Below are positions 19,172 to 29,831 of a DNA stretch of 64,000 nucleotides, piece by piece. The stretch is from NCBI GenBank assembly GCA_947489705.1, contig CANLEQ010000004.1, forward strand, positions 124,001 to 188,000. The letters are read 5' to 3'. This stretch comes from an uncultured Paracoccaceae bacterium. GTDB taxonomy: Bacteria; Pseudomonadota; Alphaproteobacteria; Rhodobacterales; Rhodobacteraceae. Numbering within the stretch: position 1 is the stretch's first letter; the number at the start of each line of letters is the position of its first letter. The position numbers were made by a program, and so were the translations under genes. The notes beneath the pieces are model-generated. The model had not been told where the DNA came from, made no database searches, and saw only the letters and a list, made by a program, of their open reading frames with translations.

Positions 19172-20600
19172 GGGTTTCCGCCGCCAATGCCGCCGCCCCT
19201 TCGATCCCGAAGAGGTTGACCACGCCGATGACCATGATGACCGCCGAAGCCACGATGAACCCCCAGAGAACCGGTGACTTGCCACCGTTGAGCGCCTCGG
19301 TCTCTTCGCCGAAATACATGTAGTAGACGATCCTGAGGTAGTAGTAGGCAGCGATCGCCGACGCGATGACGCCGAGCACCGCGAGCCACGCCATATCCGC
19401 CTCGACGGCGGCGGTCAGTACGTAGAACTTGCCGAAGAACCCGACGAGTGGCGGTACGCCCGCCATCGAGAACATCAGGACCAGCATGGCGAGCGCCTTG
19501 GTCGGTTCGCGCTTGGCGTAGTTGTTGAGCGCATCGACCCGCAGAACCGGGACACCGTCGCGCTCCATCGTCAGGATGAAGGCGAAGGTGCCGATATTCA
19601 TGACGACGTAGATCGCCATGTAGACCAGCATCGCCTGCACGCCGAAGGCGGTGCCGCTGGCGAGCCCCATGAGCGCGAAACCCATATGGTTGATCGACGA
19701 ATAGGCCATCAGGCGCTTGATGTTGGTCTGTCCGATCGCAGCGATCGCGCCGAGGAACATCGAGGCGACGGAAAGGGCGGCAATAACCTGCCGCCAGTCG
19801 CCTGCCACGCCGCCGAACGCGTCGTGCACCACGCGCGCCAGAAGCGCCATGGCGGCGACCTTCGGGGCGGTCGCGAAGAAGGCGGTCACCGGCGTCGGCG
19901 CGCCTTCGTAGACGTCCGGTGTCCACATGTGGAAAGGTGCCGCGCTGACCTTGAACGCGAGGCCCGCTGCGATGAACACCAAGCCGAAGAGAAGCCCCAG
20001 CGACGCCGTCCCCTCGCCCGCCGCCGCGATGATGCCAGAGAAGAGCGTGGTCCCCGCAAACCCGTAGGTGAGCGACGCGCCATAGAGGAGCAATCCCGAG
20101 GACAGCGCGCCGAGGACGAAATATTTCAGCCCCGCCTCGGTCGACTTTGCACTGTCGCGCCGCAGCGACGCGATGACGTAGAGCGCCAGCGATTGCAGCT
20201 CGAGCCCCATATAGAGCGACATGAGATCGCCGGCGCTGACCATGACCATCATGCCGATCACCGACAGCGTCACCAGAAGCGGATATTCGAACCGCAGGAG
20301 GCCGCGCCGCTCCATGTAGCTTTGGCTCATCAGAAGGATCGACGCAGCCGAGAGCAGGACGGTCACCTTGGCGAAGCGCGAGAACGCGTCGTCGTGGAAC
20401 ATGCCGCCGAAGGCCTCGGCGTCCCCCGACCCGCTGAACCCGATCCAGACCGCGATCAGAACGAAGAAGGCGGAGGTCGCCCAGACCAGCATCGGAGCGA
20501 TCCGGTCCTTGGCGGTGTAGACCGCCAGCAGCAGGCCCACCATCACGTAGACGGCCATCAGGATCTCGGGCGAGAGAGTGGTGAAATCGGCGGAGCTCAT
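19161..20600 (-). CDS. nuoN: NADH-quinone oxidoreductase subunit N
   Basis: A 479-residue antiporter-like membrane subunit of complex I with about 14 helices. Family motifs are [41 protein letters not shown] and [14 protein letters not shown], carrying the TM lysines and glutamate used in proton pumping. The ATG at 20600 follows a GAGG site. It lies 10 bases after nuoM and overlaps the birA start, so birA, coaX and rnj are likely read from the nuo transcript. Confidence 0.96.
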   Translation of the reverse strand: MSSADFTTLSPEILMAVYVMVGLLLAVYTAKDRIAPMLVWATSAFFVLIAVWIGFSGSGDAEAFGGMFHDDAFSRFAKVTVLLSAASILLMSQSYMERRGLLRFEYPLLVTLSVIGMMVMVSAGDLMSLYMGLELQSLALYVIASLRRDSAKSTEAGLKYFVLGALSSGLLLYGASLTYGFAGTTLFSGIIAAAGEGTASLGLLFGLVFIAAGLAFKVSAAPFHMWTPDVYEGAPTPVTAFFATAPKVAAMALLARVVHDAFGGVAGDWRQVIAALSVASMFLGAIAAIGQTNIKRLMAYSSINHMGFALMGLASGTAFGVQAMLVYMAIYVVMNIGTFAFILTMERDGVPVLRVDALNNYAKREPTKALAMLVLMFSMAGVPPLVGFFGKFYVLTAAVEADMAWLAVLGVIASAIAAYYYLRIVYYMYFGEETEALNGGKSPVLWGFIVASAVIMVIGVVNLFGIEGAAALAAETLVN

Positions 20601-20610
20601 CGCGAAATCC

Positions 20611-22161
20611 TCATTCGGTCGAAGCGACTTCGGTGCCTGTACCGCCGATATCGGCCGCCGCAACCGCGTCGTCATAGGTGTTCAGTAGATCGTCCACCGC
20701 GGGCCCGACGCGATCGAGGACCAAAGCGGGATAGACGCCCAGCAGGATCGTCATCGCGACCAGCGGCGCGAAGATCCATTTCTCGCGCGCCGTCAGGTCC
20801 TTGATGGTCTTGAGGCTTTCCTTGATGAGCGCCCCCATGACCACGCGCCGATAAAGCCAGAGGCCATAGGCCGCACTCAGGATCACCCCGCTCGTGGCGA
20901 CGGCGGCAACCCAGGTATTGGCCTGGAACATGCCCATCAGCGTCAGGAATTCGCCGACGAACCCGCTGGTCCCCGGAAGCCCGACATTGGCCATCGTGAA
21001 GAGCATGAAGATCAGCGCATAGACCGGCATCCGGTTCACCAGCCCCCCATAGGCGTCGATGTCGCGGGTATGCATCCGGTCGTAGATCACGCCCACGCAG
21101 AGAAAGAGCGCGCCCGAGATGAAGCCGTGGCTGATCATCTGGAAGATCGCGCCGTCGACGCCCTGCTGATTGGCACTGAAGATGCCTGCCGTGACGTATC
21201 CCATATGCGCGACCGAGGAATAGGCGATGAGTTTCTTCATGTCGGTCTGAGCCAGCGCCACGAGCGAAGTGTAGACGATGGCGATCGCGGAGAGCCAAAG
21301 CACCAGCGGCGCGAGCAGTTCGGAGGCTACGGGGAACATCCCGAGGGAAAACCGGATGAACCCGTAGCCGCCGAGCTTGAGCAGGATCGCGGCCAGAACG
21401 ACCGACCCGGCGGTCGGCGCCTGCACGTGCGCGTCGGGAAGCCAGGTATGCACCGGCCACATCGGCATCTTGACGGCGAAGCTCGCGAAGAAGGCAAGCC
21501 ACAGCATCGTCTGCAGGCCGCCCACGACCTCGATGCCCGCGAGATCGAATGTCGCGAAGCTGAACGTATGCTCGAGCAGGGCCGGAATGTCGGTGGTCCC
21601 CGCGTCGATATACATGGCGATCATCGCCACCAGCATGAGGACCGATCCGAGGAACGTGTAGAGGAAGAACTTGAACGCCGCGTAGATGCGGTTCGCCCCG
21701 CCCCAGATGCCGATGATGAGGAACATCGGGATCAGGCCGGCCTCGAAGAAGAGGTAGAAGAGCACCATGTCGAGCGCCATGAACACGCCCAGCATCAGCG
21801 TCTCGAGCGCCAGGAACGCGATCATGTATTCCTTCACGCGGGTCTGCACCTCCCAGCACGAGAGGATCACGATCGGCATGAGGAACGTCGTCAACATCAC
21901 GAAGAGCACGCTGATCCCGTCCACGCCCATCTTGTAGTTGAGACCGAGGATCCACTCGCCGCTTTCCACGAACTGGAAGCCGCCGCCGGGCTCGAAATCG
22001 GCAAGTACGAAAAGCGAGAGCAGGAAGCTGACAGAGGTCGCGATCAGCGCGAGCCATTTCGCGTTGCGCTGCGAGGCGGCGTCGTCGCCGCGCAGGAACA
22101 GCGCGAGGATCGCCGCGGCGAGCAACGGCACGAAGCAGATGATCGAGAGCAGGTTGTCCAT
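20611..22161 (-). CDS. nuoM: NADH-quinone oxidoreductase subunit M
   Basis: A 516-residue antiporter-like membrane subunit. It shows the conserved TM5 glutamate region ([20 protein letters not shown]), the [20 protein letters not shown] broken helix and [14 protein letters not shown]. The ATG shares one base with the nuoL stop codon (TAATG). The last ~20 residues are an acidic, alanine-rich tail. Length and order agree with complex I in other alphaproteobacteria. Confidence 0.97.
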   Translation of the reverse strand: MDNLLSIICFVPLLAAAILALFLRGDDAASQRNAKWLALIATSVSFLLSLFVLADFEPGGGFQFVESGEWILGLNYKMGVDGISVLFVMLTTFLMPIVILSCWEVQTRVKEYMIAFLALETLMLGVFMALDMVLFYLFFEAGLIPMFLIIGIWGGANRIYAAFKFFLYTFLGSVLMLVAMIAMYIDAGTTDIPALLEHTFSFATFDLAGIEVVGGLQTMLWLAFFASFAVKMPMWPVHTWLPDAHVQAPTAGSVVLAAILLKLGGYGFIRFSLGMFPVASELLAPLVLWLSAIAIVYTSLVALAQTDMKKLIAYSSVAHMGYVTAGIFSANQQGVDGAIFQMISHGFISGALFLCVGVIYDRMHTRDIDAYGGLVNRMPVYALIFMLFTMANVGLPGTSGFVGEFLTLMGMFQANTWVAAVATSGVILSAAYGLWLYRRVVMGALIKESLKTIKDLTAREKWIFAPLVAMTILLGVYPALVLDRVGPAVDDLLNTYDDAVAAADIGGTGTEVASTE

Positions 22162-24338
22162 TATTCCGCTCCTCCGCCCAGCGTCATCCAGGTGATCAGG
22201 AGCGCGACTCCGATGACCATCGCGAAGGCATAGTGGAAGAGGTACCCGCTCTGCGTCCGCCCGGCGAACCGGGTGAGCATCGGAATGATCCCCAGAGCGA
22301 CGCCATTGATGCCGCCATCGATCACGTTGCCGTCGCCCCGCCGCCACAGGAACGCCCCGAGCCGTTTGGCCGGTTGGGTAAAGACGGCATCGTAGATTTC
22401 ATCGAAGTACCATTTGTTGAGCAGGAACCGGTAGAGCGCAGGCTGGCTTTCTGCGAAGGTCCGGGGAAGATCCGGCCGGCGGATATACATGAGCCAGGCG
22501 AGCGCGAAGCCGAGGATCATGGCGAAGAACGGGCTCGCTTTGACCCAGCCGGGCGCGTGATGCGCTTCGTCCATCACGTGATTGTCGGGGCCCATGTAGA
22601 TCGCGCCCTCTTCCCAGCCGCCGGCCATGATGTCGGAATGGTCGGGGCCGGAGCCCTCGCCGTCCTGAGTGGGTTCGGTGATGTCCTCGACCGCCTCGCC
22701 AGGATCGCCTTCGGCGAGCTCTTCGGTCGCCTCGATAAGGCCCTCGCCGGTATCGTCGCCGGGGGCGTTCTCCGCGTGTTCGCCACCTTCCGCCACGCTG
22801 TGCGCCGGGATGCCGAAGAACCGGTTGACCTGGATGTGATCGCCGAAGAACGACCCGTACCAGATCATGCCGGAAAACACCGCGCCCAGGGCCAGCACCC
22901 CGAGGGGGGCCAGCATGATCGCCGGCGATTCGTGGGCATGCTCGTGGGTGTGCTTGTCGCCCCGCGGTTTACCCCAGAATGTCATGAACATCAGGCGCCA
23001 TGAATAGAAGCTCGTCATGGCGGCCGCGATCACCAGCATCCAGTAGGCATAATATCCCGGCCCGCTGAGCGCGCCCCAGGCGGATTCGATCACGGCGTCC
23101 TTCGACAGGAAGCCTGCGAACCCGATATGGGTCAGCGGAATGCCAACGCCCGTGATCGCGAGCGTCCCGATCAGCATGGCGTAGAAGGTATATGGCATCT
23201 TGTCCTTGAGGCCGCCGTAATTCCGCATGTCCTGCTCATGGTGCATCCCGTGGATGACCGAGCCCGCCCCGAGAAACAGCATCGCCTTGAAGAAGGCATG
23301 CGTGAAGAGGTGGAACATCGCGCCGGAATAGACGCCGACGCCTGCGGCCACGAACATGTAACCGAGCTGCGAGCAGGTCGAATAGGCGATGACCCGCTTG
23401 ATGTCGGTCTGAACCAGCCCGATCGACGCCGCGAAGAAGGCCGTCGTTGCACCGATGATGGTGATGAACGCCGTTGCACTTGGCGCATATTCCATGATCG
23501 GCGACATGCGGCAGACAAGGAAGACGCCCGCCGTCACCATGGTCGCCGCGTGGATCAGAGCCGAAACGGGCGTCGGCCCTTCCATGGCGTCGGGAAGCCA
23601 GGTGTGAAGGAACAACTGCGCCGATTTGCCCATCGCCCCGATGAACAGAAGGAACGCCACGACCTCGGATGCCGTCCACTCGCGCCAGAGAAAGCTCAGC
23701 TGAGTTTCCGCGAGTTCGGGACCGGCGGCGAAGATCTGGTCGAAATTCACGCTGTCGACGAGAAAGAACAATGCGAAGATTCCGAGCGCGAACCCGAAAT
23801 CGCCTACCCGGTTGACGACGAACGCCTTGATGGCGGCGGCGTTGGCGCTCGGCTTGCGGTAGTAGAAGCCGATGAGAAGGTAAGAGGCGACGCCCACGCC
23901 CTCCCACCCGAAAAACATCTGGATCAGGTTGTCCGATGTCACCAGCATCAGCATGGCGAACGTGAAGAAGGAGAGATACGCGAAGAAGCGTGGCCGATAG
24001 CTCTCGCCCTCGCGGAAATTCTCGTCATGCGCCATGTAGCCGAACGAATAGAGATGAACGAGCGCGGAGACTGTCGTGATCACGATCAGCATGATCGCCG
24101 TCAGACGGTCGAGCCGGATCGACCAGTCGGTGGCGAGCGACCCGCTTTCGATCCAGCGCAGGATCTGGATCTGGCGCATCTCGCCGTCGAACCCGAAGAA
24201 AACGACCCACGAGAGAAGCGCGGCGAGGAAAAGCAGGCCGGTCGCGATCCATTGCGCCGCCCGCTCCCCTGTCAGCCGCCAGCAGAATCCGCAGATCAGC
24301 GCGCCGAGCAGCGGAGCGAAGAGGATGATCGTACTCAT
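22161..24338 (-). CDS. nuoL: NADH-quinone oxidoreductase subunit L
   Basis: The 725-residue distal antiporter-like subunit, whose long lateral helix runs along the membrane arm. It shows the [19 protein letters not shown] segment, [30 protein letters not shown] and [15 protein letters not shown]. Between about residues 510 and 570 there is a strongly acidic insertion rich in E, D and G (for example [20 protein letters not shown]), which makes this loop longer than in E. coli NuoL. It follows nuoK by 7 bases. Confidence 0.97.
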   Translation of the reverse strand: MSTIILFAPLLGALICGFCWRLTGERAAQWIATGLLFLAALLSWVVFFGFDGEMRQIQILRWIESGSLATDWSIRLDRLTAIMLIVITTVSALVHLYSFGYMAHDENFREGESYRPRFFAYLSFFTFAMLMLVTSDNLIQMFFGWEGVGVASYLLIGFYYRKPSANAAAIKAFVVNRVGDFGFALGIFALFFLVDSVNFDQIFAAGPELAETQLSFLWREWTASEVVAFLLFIGAMGKSAQLFLHTWLPDAMEGPTPVSALIHAATMVTAGVFLVCRMSPIMEYAPSATAFITIIGATTAFFAASIGLVQTDIKRVIAYSTCSQLGYMFVAAGVGVYSGAMFHLFTHAFFKAMLFLGAGSVIHGMHHEQDMRNYGGLKDKMPYTFYAMLIGTLAITGVGIPLTHIGFAGFLSKDAVIESAWGALSGPGYYAYWMLVIAAAMTSFYSWRLMFMTFWGKPRGDKHTHEHAHESPAIMLAPLGVLALGAVFSGMIWYGSFFGDHIQVNRFFGIPAHSVAEGGEHAENAPGDDTGEGLIEATEELAEGDPGEAVEDITEPTQDGEGSGPDHSDIMAGGWEEGAIYMGPDNHVMDEAHHAPGWVKASPFFAMILGFALAWLMYIRRPDLPRTFAESQPALYRFLLNKWYFDEIYDAVFTQPAKRLGAFLWRRGDGNVIDGGINGVALGIIPMLTRFAGRTQSGYLFHYAFAMVIGVALLITWMTLGGGAE

Positions 24339-24345
24339 GTCGCGT

Positions 24346-24651
24346 TCAGCCCTTCATCACGTTGACGTCTTCGACGGCGATCGTGCCCCGATTGCGGAAG
24401 AAGCAGACCAGGATCGCGAGCCCGATCGCAGCCTCGGCCGCCGCGACGGTCAGAACGAAGAGCGTGAAGACCTGACCGACCAGATCGCCGAGATACGCAG
24501 AGAACGCCACGAAGTTGATATTCACCGCGAGGAGCATCAGCTCGACGCTCATCAGGATGATGATCACGTTCTTGCGGTTCACGAACAGACCGAAGATGCC
24601 GATCACGAACAGCGCGGCAGCGACGGTAAGATAGTGCTCTAGTCCGATCAT
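24346..24651 (-). CDS. nuoK: NADH-quinone oxidoreductase subunit K
   Basis: A 101-residue subunit with three TM helices. The conserved membrane glutamates are in [13 protein letters not shown] and [12 protein letters not shown] and are part of the proton path between the quinone site and the antiporter subunits. The ATG at 24651 is at the normal family start. It is preceded, 16 bases upstream, by a 24-codon reading frame described separately. Confidence 0.97.
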   Translation of the reverse strand: MIGLEHYLTVAAALFVIGIFGLFVNRKNVIIILMSVELMLLAVNINFVAFSAYLGDLVGQVFTLFVLTVAAAEAAIGLAILVCFFRNRGTIAVEDVNVMKG

Positions 24652-24667
24652 GGTTCGGCCTTCGATC

Positions 24668-24742
24668 TTAGAGGAATGCGTAGCCACCGCCGAAGATGAT
24701 GATCACGACAACGATGACGACGATGATGGTTGTGTTCGACAT
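24668..24742 (-). CDS. Possible 24-residue single-helix membrane peptide between nuoJ and nuoK
   Basis: A small open frame starting with ATG four bases after the nuoJ stop and ending 16 bases before nuoK. It encodes MSNTT, then an almost unbroken run of isoleucine and valine, then the tail FGGGYAFL and a TAA stop. The peptide is just long enough to span the membrane once. AAGGA lies about ten bases upstream of its ATG. Its tight fit in the operon and its non-random composition argue for expression. Without it, the nuoJ-nuoK gap of 95 bases would be unusually long for this operon. I recognise no family. Confidence 0.55.
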   Translation of the reverse strand: MSNTTIIVVIVVVIIIFGGGYAFL

Positions 24743-24746
24743 TTGG

Positions 24747-25361
24747 CTACAATCCTTGTCCCGGTTTGACGTCTTTCAATTCCATCGCCTTCGCGGGATC
24801 GCGCATGATCTGGGAGACGATATTCTGCCGCTTGACGTCCGGCCGATGCCGCAGCGTCAGTACGATCGCCCCGATCATGGCCACGAGGAGGATGAGCCCC
24901 GCCAGCTGGAAAAGCAGGATGTAGCGGTCGTAGATCAACTGCCCCAACAGGTTCGTGTTGGCGGCGTTGCTGAAATCAACGGGGCGGGCCGCGAGGTTTC
25001 CTTCGGCAATCGGGGAGACCTGCCAGACACCGAATGCCAGGCCGAGCTGCATCAGGATCACGATTCCGATGAGCAGGGCGAGCGGCATGTATTTCGACAT
25101 TTCCGCTTTGAGCTCGGCAAAATCGACGTCGAGCATCATGACCACGAAAAGAAACAGGACCGCGACCGCGCCCACATAGACGATGATGAGCAGCATCGCG
25201 ACGAATTCCGCACCCAGAAGCACGAAGAGCCCTGCGGCCGACAGGAATGCGAGGATCAGCCACAAAACCGAATGCACGGGGTTGCGCGCGATGACCGTGA
25301 AGAGGCCGGCCACGATGACCGCGATGGCGAAGAGGTAGAAGGCAAAATCGGCTGGGGTCAT
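24747..25361 (-). CDS. nuoJ: NADH-quinone oxidoreductase subunit J
   Basis: A 204-residue membrane subunit with five TM helices. It shows the conserved [20 protein letters not shown]-like N-terminal region and the TM3 segment [21 protein letters not shown], which contains the pi-bulge helix that moves during coupling. It is normal in length for alphaproteobacteria. It starts 29 bases after nuoI and its stop is followed at once by the small hydrophobic peptide frame. Confidence 0.96.
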   Translation of the reverse strand: MTPADFAFYLFAIAVIVAGLFTVIARNPVHSVLWLILAFLSAAGLFVLLGAEFVAMLLIIVYVGAVAVLFLFVVMMLDVDFAELKAEMSKYMPLALLIGIVILMQLGLAFGVWQVSPIAEGNLAARPVDFSNAANTNLLGQLIYDRYILLFQLAGLILLVAMIGAIVLTLRHRPDVKRQNIVSQIMRDPAKAMELKDVKPGQGL

Positions 25362-25390
25362 GGCTGTCCTCGGATGGCTCTGCGGCCCGC

Positions 25391-25885
25391 TTAGCGGTAG
25401 GGCGCTTCGATTTCCAGGTTGCGCGCGATCTCGGCTTCCCAGCGATCGCCGTTCTCCAGAAGCTTCGCCTTGTCATAGTAGAGTTCTTCGCGCGTTTCCG
25501 TCGAGAACTCGAAGTTCGGCCCCTCCACGATCGCGTCGACCGGGCAGGCTTCCTGACAGAAGCCGCAATAGATGCACTTCGTCATGTCGATGTCGTAGCG
25601 CGTGGTCCGCCGCGAGCCGTCTTCGCGGGGCTCGGCGTCGATGGTGATCGCCTGGGCGGGACAGATCGCCTCGCAGAGCTTGCATGCGATGCACCGCTCC
25701 TCGCCGTTGGGATACCTCCGGAGCGCATGCTCGCCGCGAAACCGCGGGCTCAGCGGACCCTTCTCGTGCGGATAGTTTACCGTCGCCTTGGGCGCGAAGA
25801 AGTATTTCAGCCCGACACGCAGACCCTTGAACATATCGAACAGCAGCCAGTAGCGACCGGCGCGGGCATAGTCGAAGGTGCTCAT
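25391..25885 (-). CDS. nuoI: NADH-quinone oxidoreductase subunit I
   Basis: A 164-residue ferredoxin-like subunit carrying two [4Fe-4S] clusters (N6a and N6b) that pass electrons towards N2 in NuoB. The two cysteine sets are [12 protein letters not shown] and [12 protein letters not shown]. The N-terminal amphipathic part ([17 protein letters not shown]) lies on the membrane arm. The gap to nuoH is 165 bases, long for this operon, and holds only a doubtful 19-codon frame. Confidence 0.97.
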   Translation of the reverse strand: MSTFDYARAGRYWLLFDMFKGLRVGLKYFFAPKATVNYPHEKGPLSPRFRGEHALRRYPNGEERCIACKLCEAICPAQAITIDAEPREDGSRRTTRYDIDMTKCIYCGFCQEACPVDAIVEGPNFEFSTETREELYYDKAKLLENGDRWEAEIARNLEIEAPYR

Positions 25886-26050
25886 ATCTCGATTTCCAAT
25901 CCGTATCTGTCTTGTTCGGCCCCGGAGCCGGCCCTCTTCAACCGGTCCAGCCGCGAGAGGATTTGCCGATTTCTGCCACGCGTTACGCCTTGAGAACGCG
26001 GCGTGGCGGCTTGTGCGGAGCGGAGGCCCGCCTGGGTTCCATGCGCCACC

Positions 26051-27088
26051 TCAGCCCCCGACCGCCCAGCGGGCGTAGACGCCGCCGAACAACTCGAAAT
26101 GGGCGAAGAAGGATACCAGCACCACCCAGACGAGGCTGAACGGAAGGAAGACCTTCCACCCGAGGCGCATGAGCTGGTCGTAGCGGTAGCGCGGAACCAC
26201 TGCCTTCACCATCGCGAACAGGAAGAAGAAGAACGCCATCTTCAGGACCATCCAGAACGCACCGTCCGGCAGGAACGGGATCGGCGACAGCCAGCCCCCG
26301 AAGAACAGAAGCGACGTCACGGCGCAAAGCAGGAAGATCGCGATATACTCGCCCGCCATGAAAAGCAGGAACGGCGTCGAGGAATACTCGACCTGATATC
26401 CCGCGACCAGTTCGGATTCGGCTTCGGGAAGGTCGAAGGGCGCGCGGTTGGTCTCGGCGAGGCAGGAGATGAAGAACAGGAACACCATCGGGAAATGCGG
26501 CAGCCAGTACCACGAGAATATGCCGAAATCGCCGTCCTGGGCGCGGACGATATCCCCGAAATTGAGGCTTCCCGTGGTGATGATCACGCCGATGATGATG
26601 AGACCGAGCGAAACCTCGTAGGAGATCATCTGCGCCGCCGACCGGAGGGATCCGAGAAACGGGTATTTCGAGTTCGACGCCCAGCCTCCCATGATGACGC
26701 CGTAGACCTCGAGCGACGAGATCGCGAAGATGAAGAGAACAGCGACGTTGATGTCCGCAAGCACCCATGTCTCGTTGAACGGAATGACCGCCCAGGCCAG
26801 CATCGCGAGCACGAACGACATGAGCGGCGCGAGGAGGAAAACTGTCCGATCGGCACCCGCCGGGATCACGATTTCCTTGAGCACGTATTTCAGCGCGTCG
26901 GCCACCGTCTGCAAAATGCCGAAGATGCCGACGACGTTAGGGCCGCGACGCATCTGGACGGCCGCCCAGATCTTTCGGTCGCCGTAGACCATGAAGAGGA
27001 GCGACGTCATCACGAAGGTCACGATCAGGCTGGCTTGCGTGATCACGCTCAGTACGACGCCCGCGGGTGTGGTCAGGAATTCAGACAT
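26051..27088 (-). CDS. nuoH: NADH-quinone oxidoreductase subunit H
   Basis: A 345-residue membrane subunit with about eight TM helices that lines the quinone channel. It carries the signatures [41 protein letters not shown] and [20 protein letters not shown]. It begins 15 bases after a 75-codon frame that couples it to nuoG. Its length is typical of the family in Rhodobacteraceae. Confidence 0.97.
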   Translation of the reverse strand: MSEFLTTPAGVVLSVITQASLIVTFVMTSLLFMVYGDRKIWAAVQMRRGPNVVGIFGILQTVADALKYVLKEIVIPAGADRTVFLLAPLMSFVLAMLAWAVIPFNETWVLADINVAVLFIFAISSLEVYGVIMGGWASNSKYPFLGSLRSAAQMISYEVSLGLIIIGVIITTGSLNFGDIVRAQDGDFGIFSWYWLPHFPMVFLFFISCLAETNRAPFDLPEAESELVAGYQVEYSSTPFLLFMAGEYIAIFLLCAVTSLLFFGGWLSPIPFLPDGAFWMVLKMAFFFFLFAMVKAVVPRYRYDQLMRLGWKVFLPFSLVWVVLVSFFAHFELFGGVYARWAVGG

Positions 27089-27103
27089 GGACCATTTGCT
27101 CCA

Positions 27104-27331
27104 TCATAGTCGGACCGTGAAGATCGCACCGTCTCGGCGGATGCCGATGATGCCGGCGTCGGGACCTGCGCTGCCCCACGGCAGCGTCGCTGTGTAAACC
27201 GCATCTCGGGGGCAAAGGCCACCCTTCGAAGCCAATTTCGTGCCGGTATGGCGTTCAATTCGCTTCGGCCCAGCCGCGCCCCTCTTCGGAGCGCGCGCCT
27301 GCATGCCTCGCCTTAGCGGCAATCCCGTCAC
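27104..27331 (-). CDS. Hypothetical 75-residue protein between nuoG and nuoH
   Basis: The frame starts with GTG whose last bases overlap the nuoG stop (GTGA, 27328-27331) and ends 15 bases before nuoH, so it fills the gap exactly. The N-terminal half is basic ([16 protein letters not shown]). The C-terminal half is more ordered and ends [17 protein letters not shown], which looks like a short beta strand pair. It has two cysteine-poor halves and no TM segment or signal peptide. I recognise no family. The position and coupling favour a real gene, though another open frame overlaps its 3' half. Confidence 0.5.
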   Translation of the reverse strand: MTGLPLRRGMQARAPKRGAAGPKRIERHTGTKLASKGGLCPRDAVYTATLPWGSAGPDAGIIGIRRDGAIFTVRL

Positions 27332-29352
27332 TCCGCCGCGAGCGCCGTTCGATTGCGTGCCTTCGCTCTCGCACTGAGGTCAGCCATCAGCTCGCTTGCC
27401 CGGGCGATCGGATTGATCAGGTAGTGATCGTCGACCGCCGTCCCGAGCGGCGCATCGTCCAGTTCGCCGCGATCCAGCATCTGGACCTCGTTGACGGGAA
27501 CGTCGTCGAGCAGTCCAAGATGCGGGACCTGCTCGATCATCGCCCGGCGCAGCTGTGCCAGCGAATCGTAGGGCAAGGTGGCATCCATCTCGGCCGACAG
27601 GGCTCGCAGGATCGCCCAGTTCTCCTTGGCCTCGCCCGGCGCGAAGCTTGCGCGGATCGCCAGTTGCGGACGACCTTCGGTGTTGACGAAGACCGCCTGC
27701 TCTTCTGTCCAGGCCGCGGCGGGAAGAATGATATCAGCGCGGTGCGCGCCACGATCGCCGTGGCTCCCCTGATAGATGACGGTCGGCCCGGGAGCGATCT
27801 CGACCTCGTCCGCGCCGAGCGCGAAGATCGTTTCCGCCCCGTCAAGCGCCATATCGAGACCACCCTCGGTCACGGCACCGACATCCATCGCGCCGACACG
27901 CGAGGCCGCGGTGTGCAGGATCAGAAGGCCTGCCTTGGCAAGGTCGGCCATCTTCTGCGCCTCGGCGAGGATTGCCGCGCCATCCGGGCGGCGCAAGGCG
28001 GCCTGCCCGACGATGACGAGCGCGTTCTTCTCGTCGCGGGTCTCGTCGCCGACGCCCTCGTCGATCATCGCGCTCAGATCGGCGACGCTCTCGCCTGCGT
28101 GGTGATATTCGTATGTGAGATCGACGGCCTGCCCCACGAGGGCGACATCCGCCCCGCGCAGCCACGCCTTGCGGATGCGGCTGTTGAGCACCGGCGCCTC
28201 GGTCCGCGGGTTAGACCCTACTATGAGAATCATGTCGGCGTGCTCGATGTCCTCGATCGTCGCCGTTCCGGCATAGGCCCCGCGATTGCGCTCGGGGAGT
28301 TTGGCGCCGTCAAGACGACATTCCATACGGCCGCCCTGCCCTTCGACCAGTTCCTTCAGCGCGAAGATCGCTTCGGTCGGCGCGAGATCCCCGACGAGAC
28401 CCGCGACCTTGCGGCCCTTCATGGCGCTCGCCGCGGCGCTCAGGGCTTCGGGCCAGCTTGCCGGGCGAAGCTTGCCGTTCTCGCGGATGAACGGGCGGTC
28501 GAGACGCTGACGACGCAATCCGTCCCACACATAGCGCGACCGGTCCGACAGCCATTCCTCGTTGATGCCGTCGTTGTTGCGCGGCAGGATACGCATCACT
28601 TCGCGACCCTTGGTGTCCACGCGGATGTTGGAGCCGAGCGCATCCATCACGTCGATCGTCTCGGTCTTGAAAAGCTCCCACGGCCGCGCGGTGAAGGCGT
28701 AGGGCTTGGATGTGAGCGCGCCCACGGGGCAAAGATCGACGATGTTGCCCTGCATCTCGGAATCCAGCGTCGCGCCGAGATAGGAGGTGATCTCTGCATC
28801 CTCGCCGCGGCCTGTCTGACCGAGTTCCGGCATGCCGGCCACCTCGGTGATGAACCGCACACACCGGGTGCAGGAAATGCAACGCGTCATGTGGGTGCCG
28901 ACGAGGGGCCCGAGATCGACGTTCGACACCGCGCGCTTGGGCTCGCGATAGCGCGAGAAATCCACGCCATAGGCCATCGCCTGGTCCTGAAGGTCGCATT
29001 CGCCGCCCTGATCGCAGATCGGACAGTCGAGAGGGTGGTTGATCAGCAGGAACTCCATCACCCCTTCACGGGCCTTCTTGACCATCGGGCTGGACGTCTT
29101 GACCTCGGGCGGTGCGCCGTCCTTGCCGGGGCGAAGGTCGCGAACCTGCATGGCGCAGGACGCGGCGGGCTTGGGCGGGCCGCCCACGACTTCCACCAGG
29201 CACATGCGACAGTTGCCGGCGATGCTCAGCCGTTCGTGGTAGCAGAAGCGCGGGATCTCGATACCGGCCTGTTCGCAGGCCTGGATCAGAGTCATGGCCG
29301 GATCGACGTCGATCTCCCTACCGTCGATGATGATGGTGCGCAGATCGGTCAT
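27328..29352 (-). CDS. nuoG: NADH-quinone oxidoreductase subunit G
   Basis: A 674-residue peripheral-arm subunit. The N-terminal ~215 residues hold the [2Fe-2S] cluster N1b cysteines ([19 protein letters not shown]), the [17 protein letters not shown] motif of cluster N5, and the N4 cluster cysteines ([10 protein letters not shown] and [10 protein letters not shown]). A molybdopterin-oxidoreductase-like domain without molybdenum follows to the C-terminus. Its length matches alphaproteobacterial rather than E. coli NuoG (~900). The ATG at 29352 is chosen because the ferredoxin fold starts there. The 134-base region upstream contains three hairpins. Confidence 0.97.
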   Translation of the reverse strand: MTDLRTIIIDGREIDVDPAMTLIQACEQAGIEIPRFCYHERLSIAGNCRMCLVEVVGGPPKPAASCAMQVRDLRPGKDGAPPEVKTSSPMVKKAREGVMEFLLINHPLDCPICDQGGECDLQDQAMAYGVDFSRYREPKRAVSNVDLGPLVGTHMTRCISCTRCVRFITEVAGMPELGQTGRGEDAEITSYLGATLDSEMQGNIVDLCPVGALTSKPYAFTARPWELFKTETIDVMDALGSNIRVDTKGREVMRILPRNNDGINEEWLSDRSRYVWDGLRRQRLDRPFIRENGKLRPASWPEALSAAASAMKGRKVAGLVGDLAPTEAIFALKELVEGQGGRMECRLDGAKLPERNRGAYAGTATIEDIEHADMILIVGSNPRTEAPVLNSRIRKAWLRGADVALVGQAVDLTYEYHHAGESVADLSAMIDEGVGDETRDEKNALVIVGQAALRRPDGAAILAEAQKMADLAKAGLLILHTAASRVGAMDVGAVTEGGLDMALDGAETIFALGADEVEIAPGPTVIYQGSHGDRGAHRADIILPAAAWTEEQAVFVNTEGRPQLAIRASFAPGEAKENWAILRALSAEMDATLPYDSLAQLRRAMIEQVPHLGLLDDVPVNEVQMLDRGELDDAPLGTAVDDHYLINPIARASELMADLSARAKARNRTALAAE

Positions 29353-29376
29353 GAAGATATCTCCATAGTCTCGGAT

Positions 29377-29443
29377 CCCGATTGCCCATCGGGACGGCCC
29401 ACCGGGCCTTTCGGCATCGTGTATCCCCGTTTGCAGGCGGGGA
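29377..29443. other. Hairpin cluster upstream of nuoG
   Basis: Three perfect short inverted repeats lie in a row: CCCGAT/ATCGGG (29377-29393), GGCCC/GGGCC (29396-29408) and TCCCCG/CGGGGA (29424-29443, followed by AAAA on the plus strand). No T-tract makes a clear terminator on the minus strand. They could be RNA stability or attenuation elements inside the nuo transcript. Confidence 0.4.
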
Positions 29444-29486
29444 AAACCGCGCAATCGACCTGATCGCGCTTTTGTCGCACATCACC

Positions 29487-29831
29487 CTAGCGGCAGCGAC
29501 CCTTGAAGCCCCAACTCCCCAGCCGCAGCTCGGTATAGCGGTAGATCCCGTCGATCGTGGCCCTTCCCGAGCCGCGCATGGTGCGACAATGGGCAGCTGC
29601 GACCCGCGCGGCATGCGCCACGGCCTGCGCCTCGGGGATGATATTGGGCGCCACGTAGATCTCGAAACGGTCGCGTCGGCCAGATCCGCCGTCCCGGGGC
29701 AGGACGAGTTGTGCGGTCGACGGAACCGTGCGGGGAATGTATCCGGGCGGATGGGCGTCGAAGAAATGGTCCTGCGCCAGCGCCGGGTGGCACATGACGA
29801 TCAGAACGACGGCGGACAGGATTCTCGACAT
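29487..29831 (-). CDS. Small secreted protein with a cysteine pair (unknown function)
   Basis: A 114-residue protein with a signal peptide (MSRILSAVVLIVMCHPALAQ), predicted to be periplasmic after cleavage near residue 19. The mature part has two cysteines (Cys82, Cys113) that could form a disulfide, an alanine-rich helix (PEAQAVAHAARVAAAHC) and a C-terminal strand-rich part (IYRYTELRLGSWGFKGRC). Its ATG shares one base with the stop of the upstream DUF5333-like gene (TGATG). I recognise no family with certainty. It lies between nuoF and nuoG with two other exported proteins. Confidence 0.75.
   Translation of the reverse strand: MSRILSAVVLIVMCHPALAQDHFFDAHPPGYIPRTVPSTAQLVLPRDGGSGRRDRFEIYVAPNIIPEAQAVAHAARVAAAHCRTMRGSGRATIDGIYRYTELRLGSWGFKGRCR

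Noticed and set aside
25983-26042. A 19-codon frame between nuoH and nuoI ([19 protein letters not shown]) with a GAGGTGG site
   Set aside because: Too short and too Pro/Arg-rich to separate from chance in this high-GC DNA. The 165-base gap is unusual, but the evidence is weaker than for the nuoJ-nuoK peptide.
27424-29463. A plus-strand frame of about 680 codons opposite nuoG
   Set aside because: Antisense shadow of nuoG.
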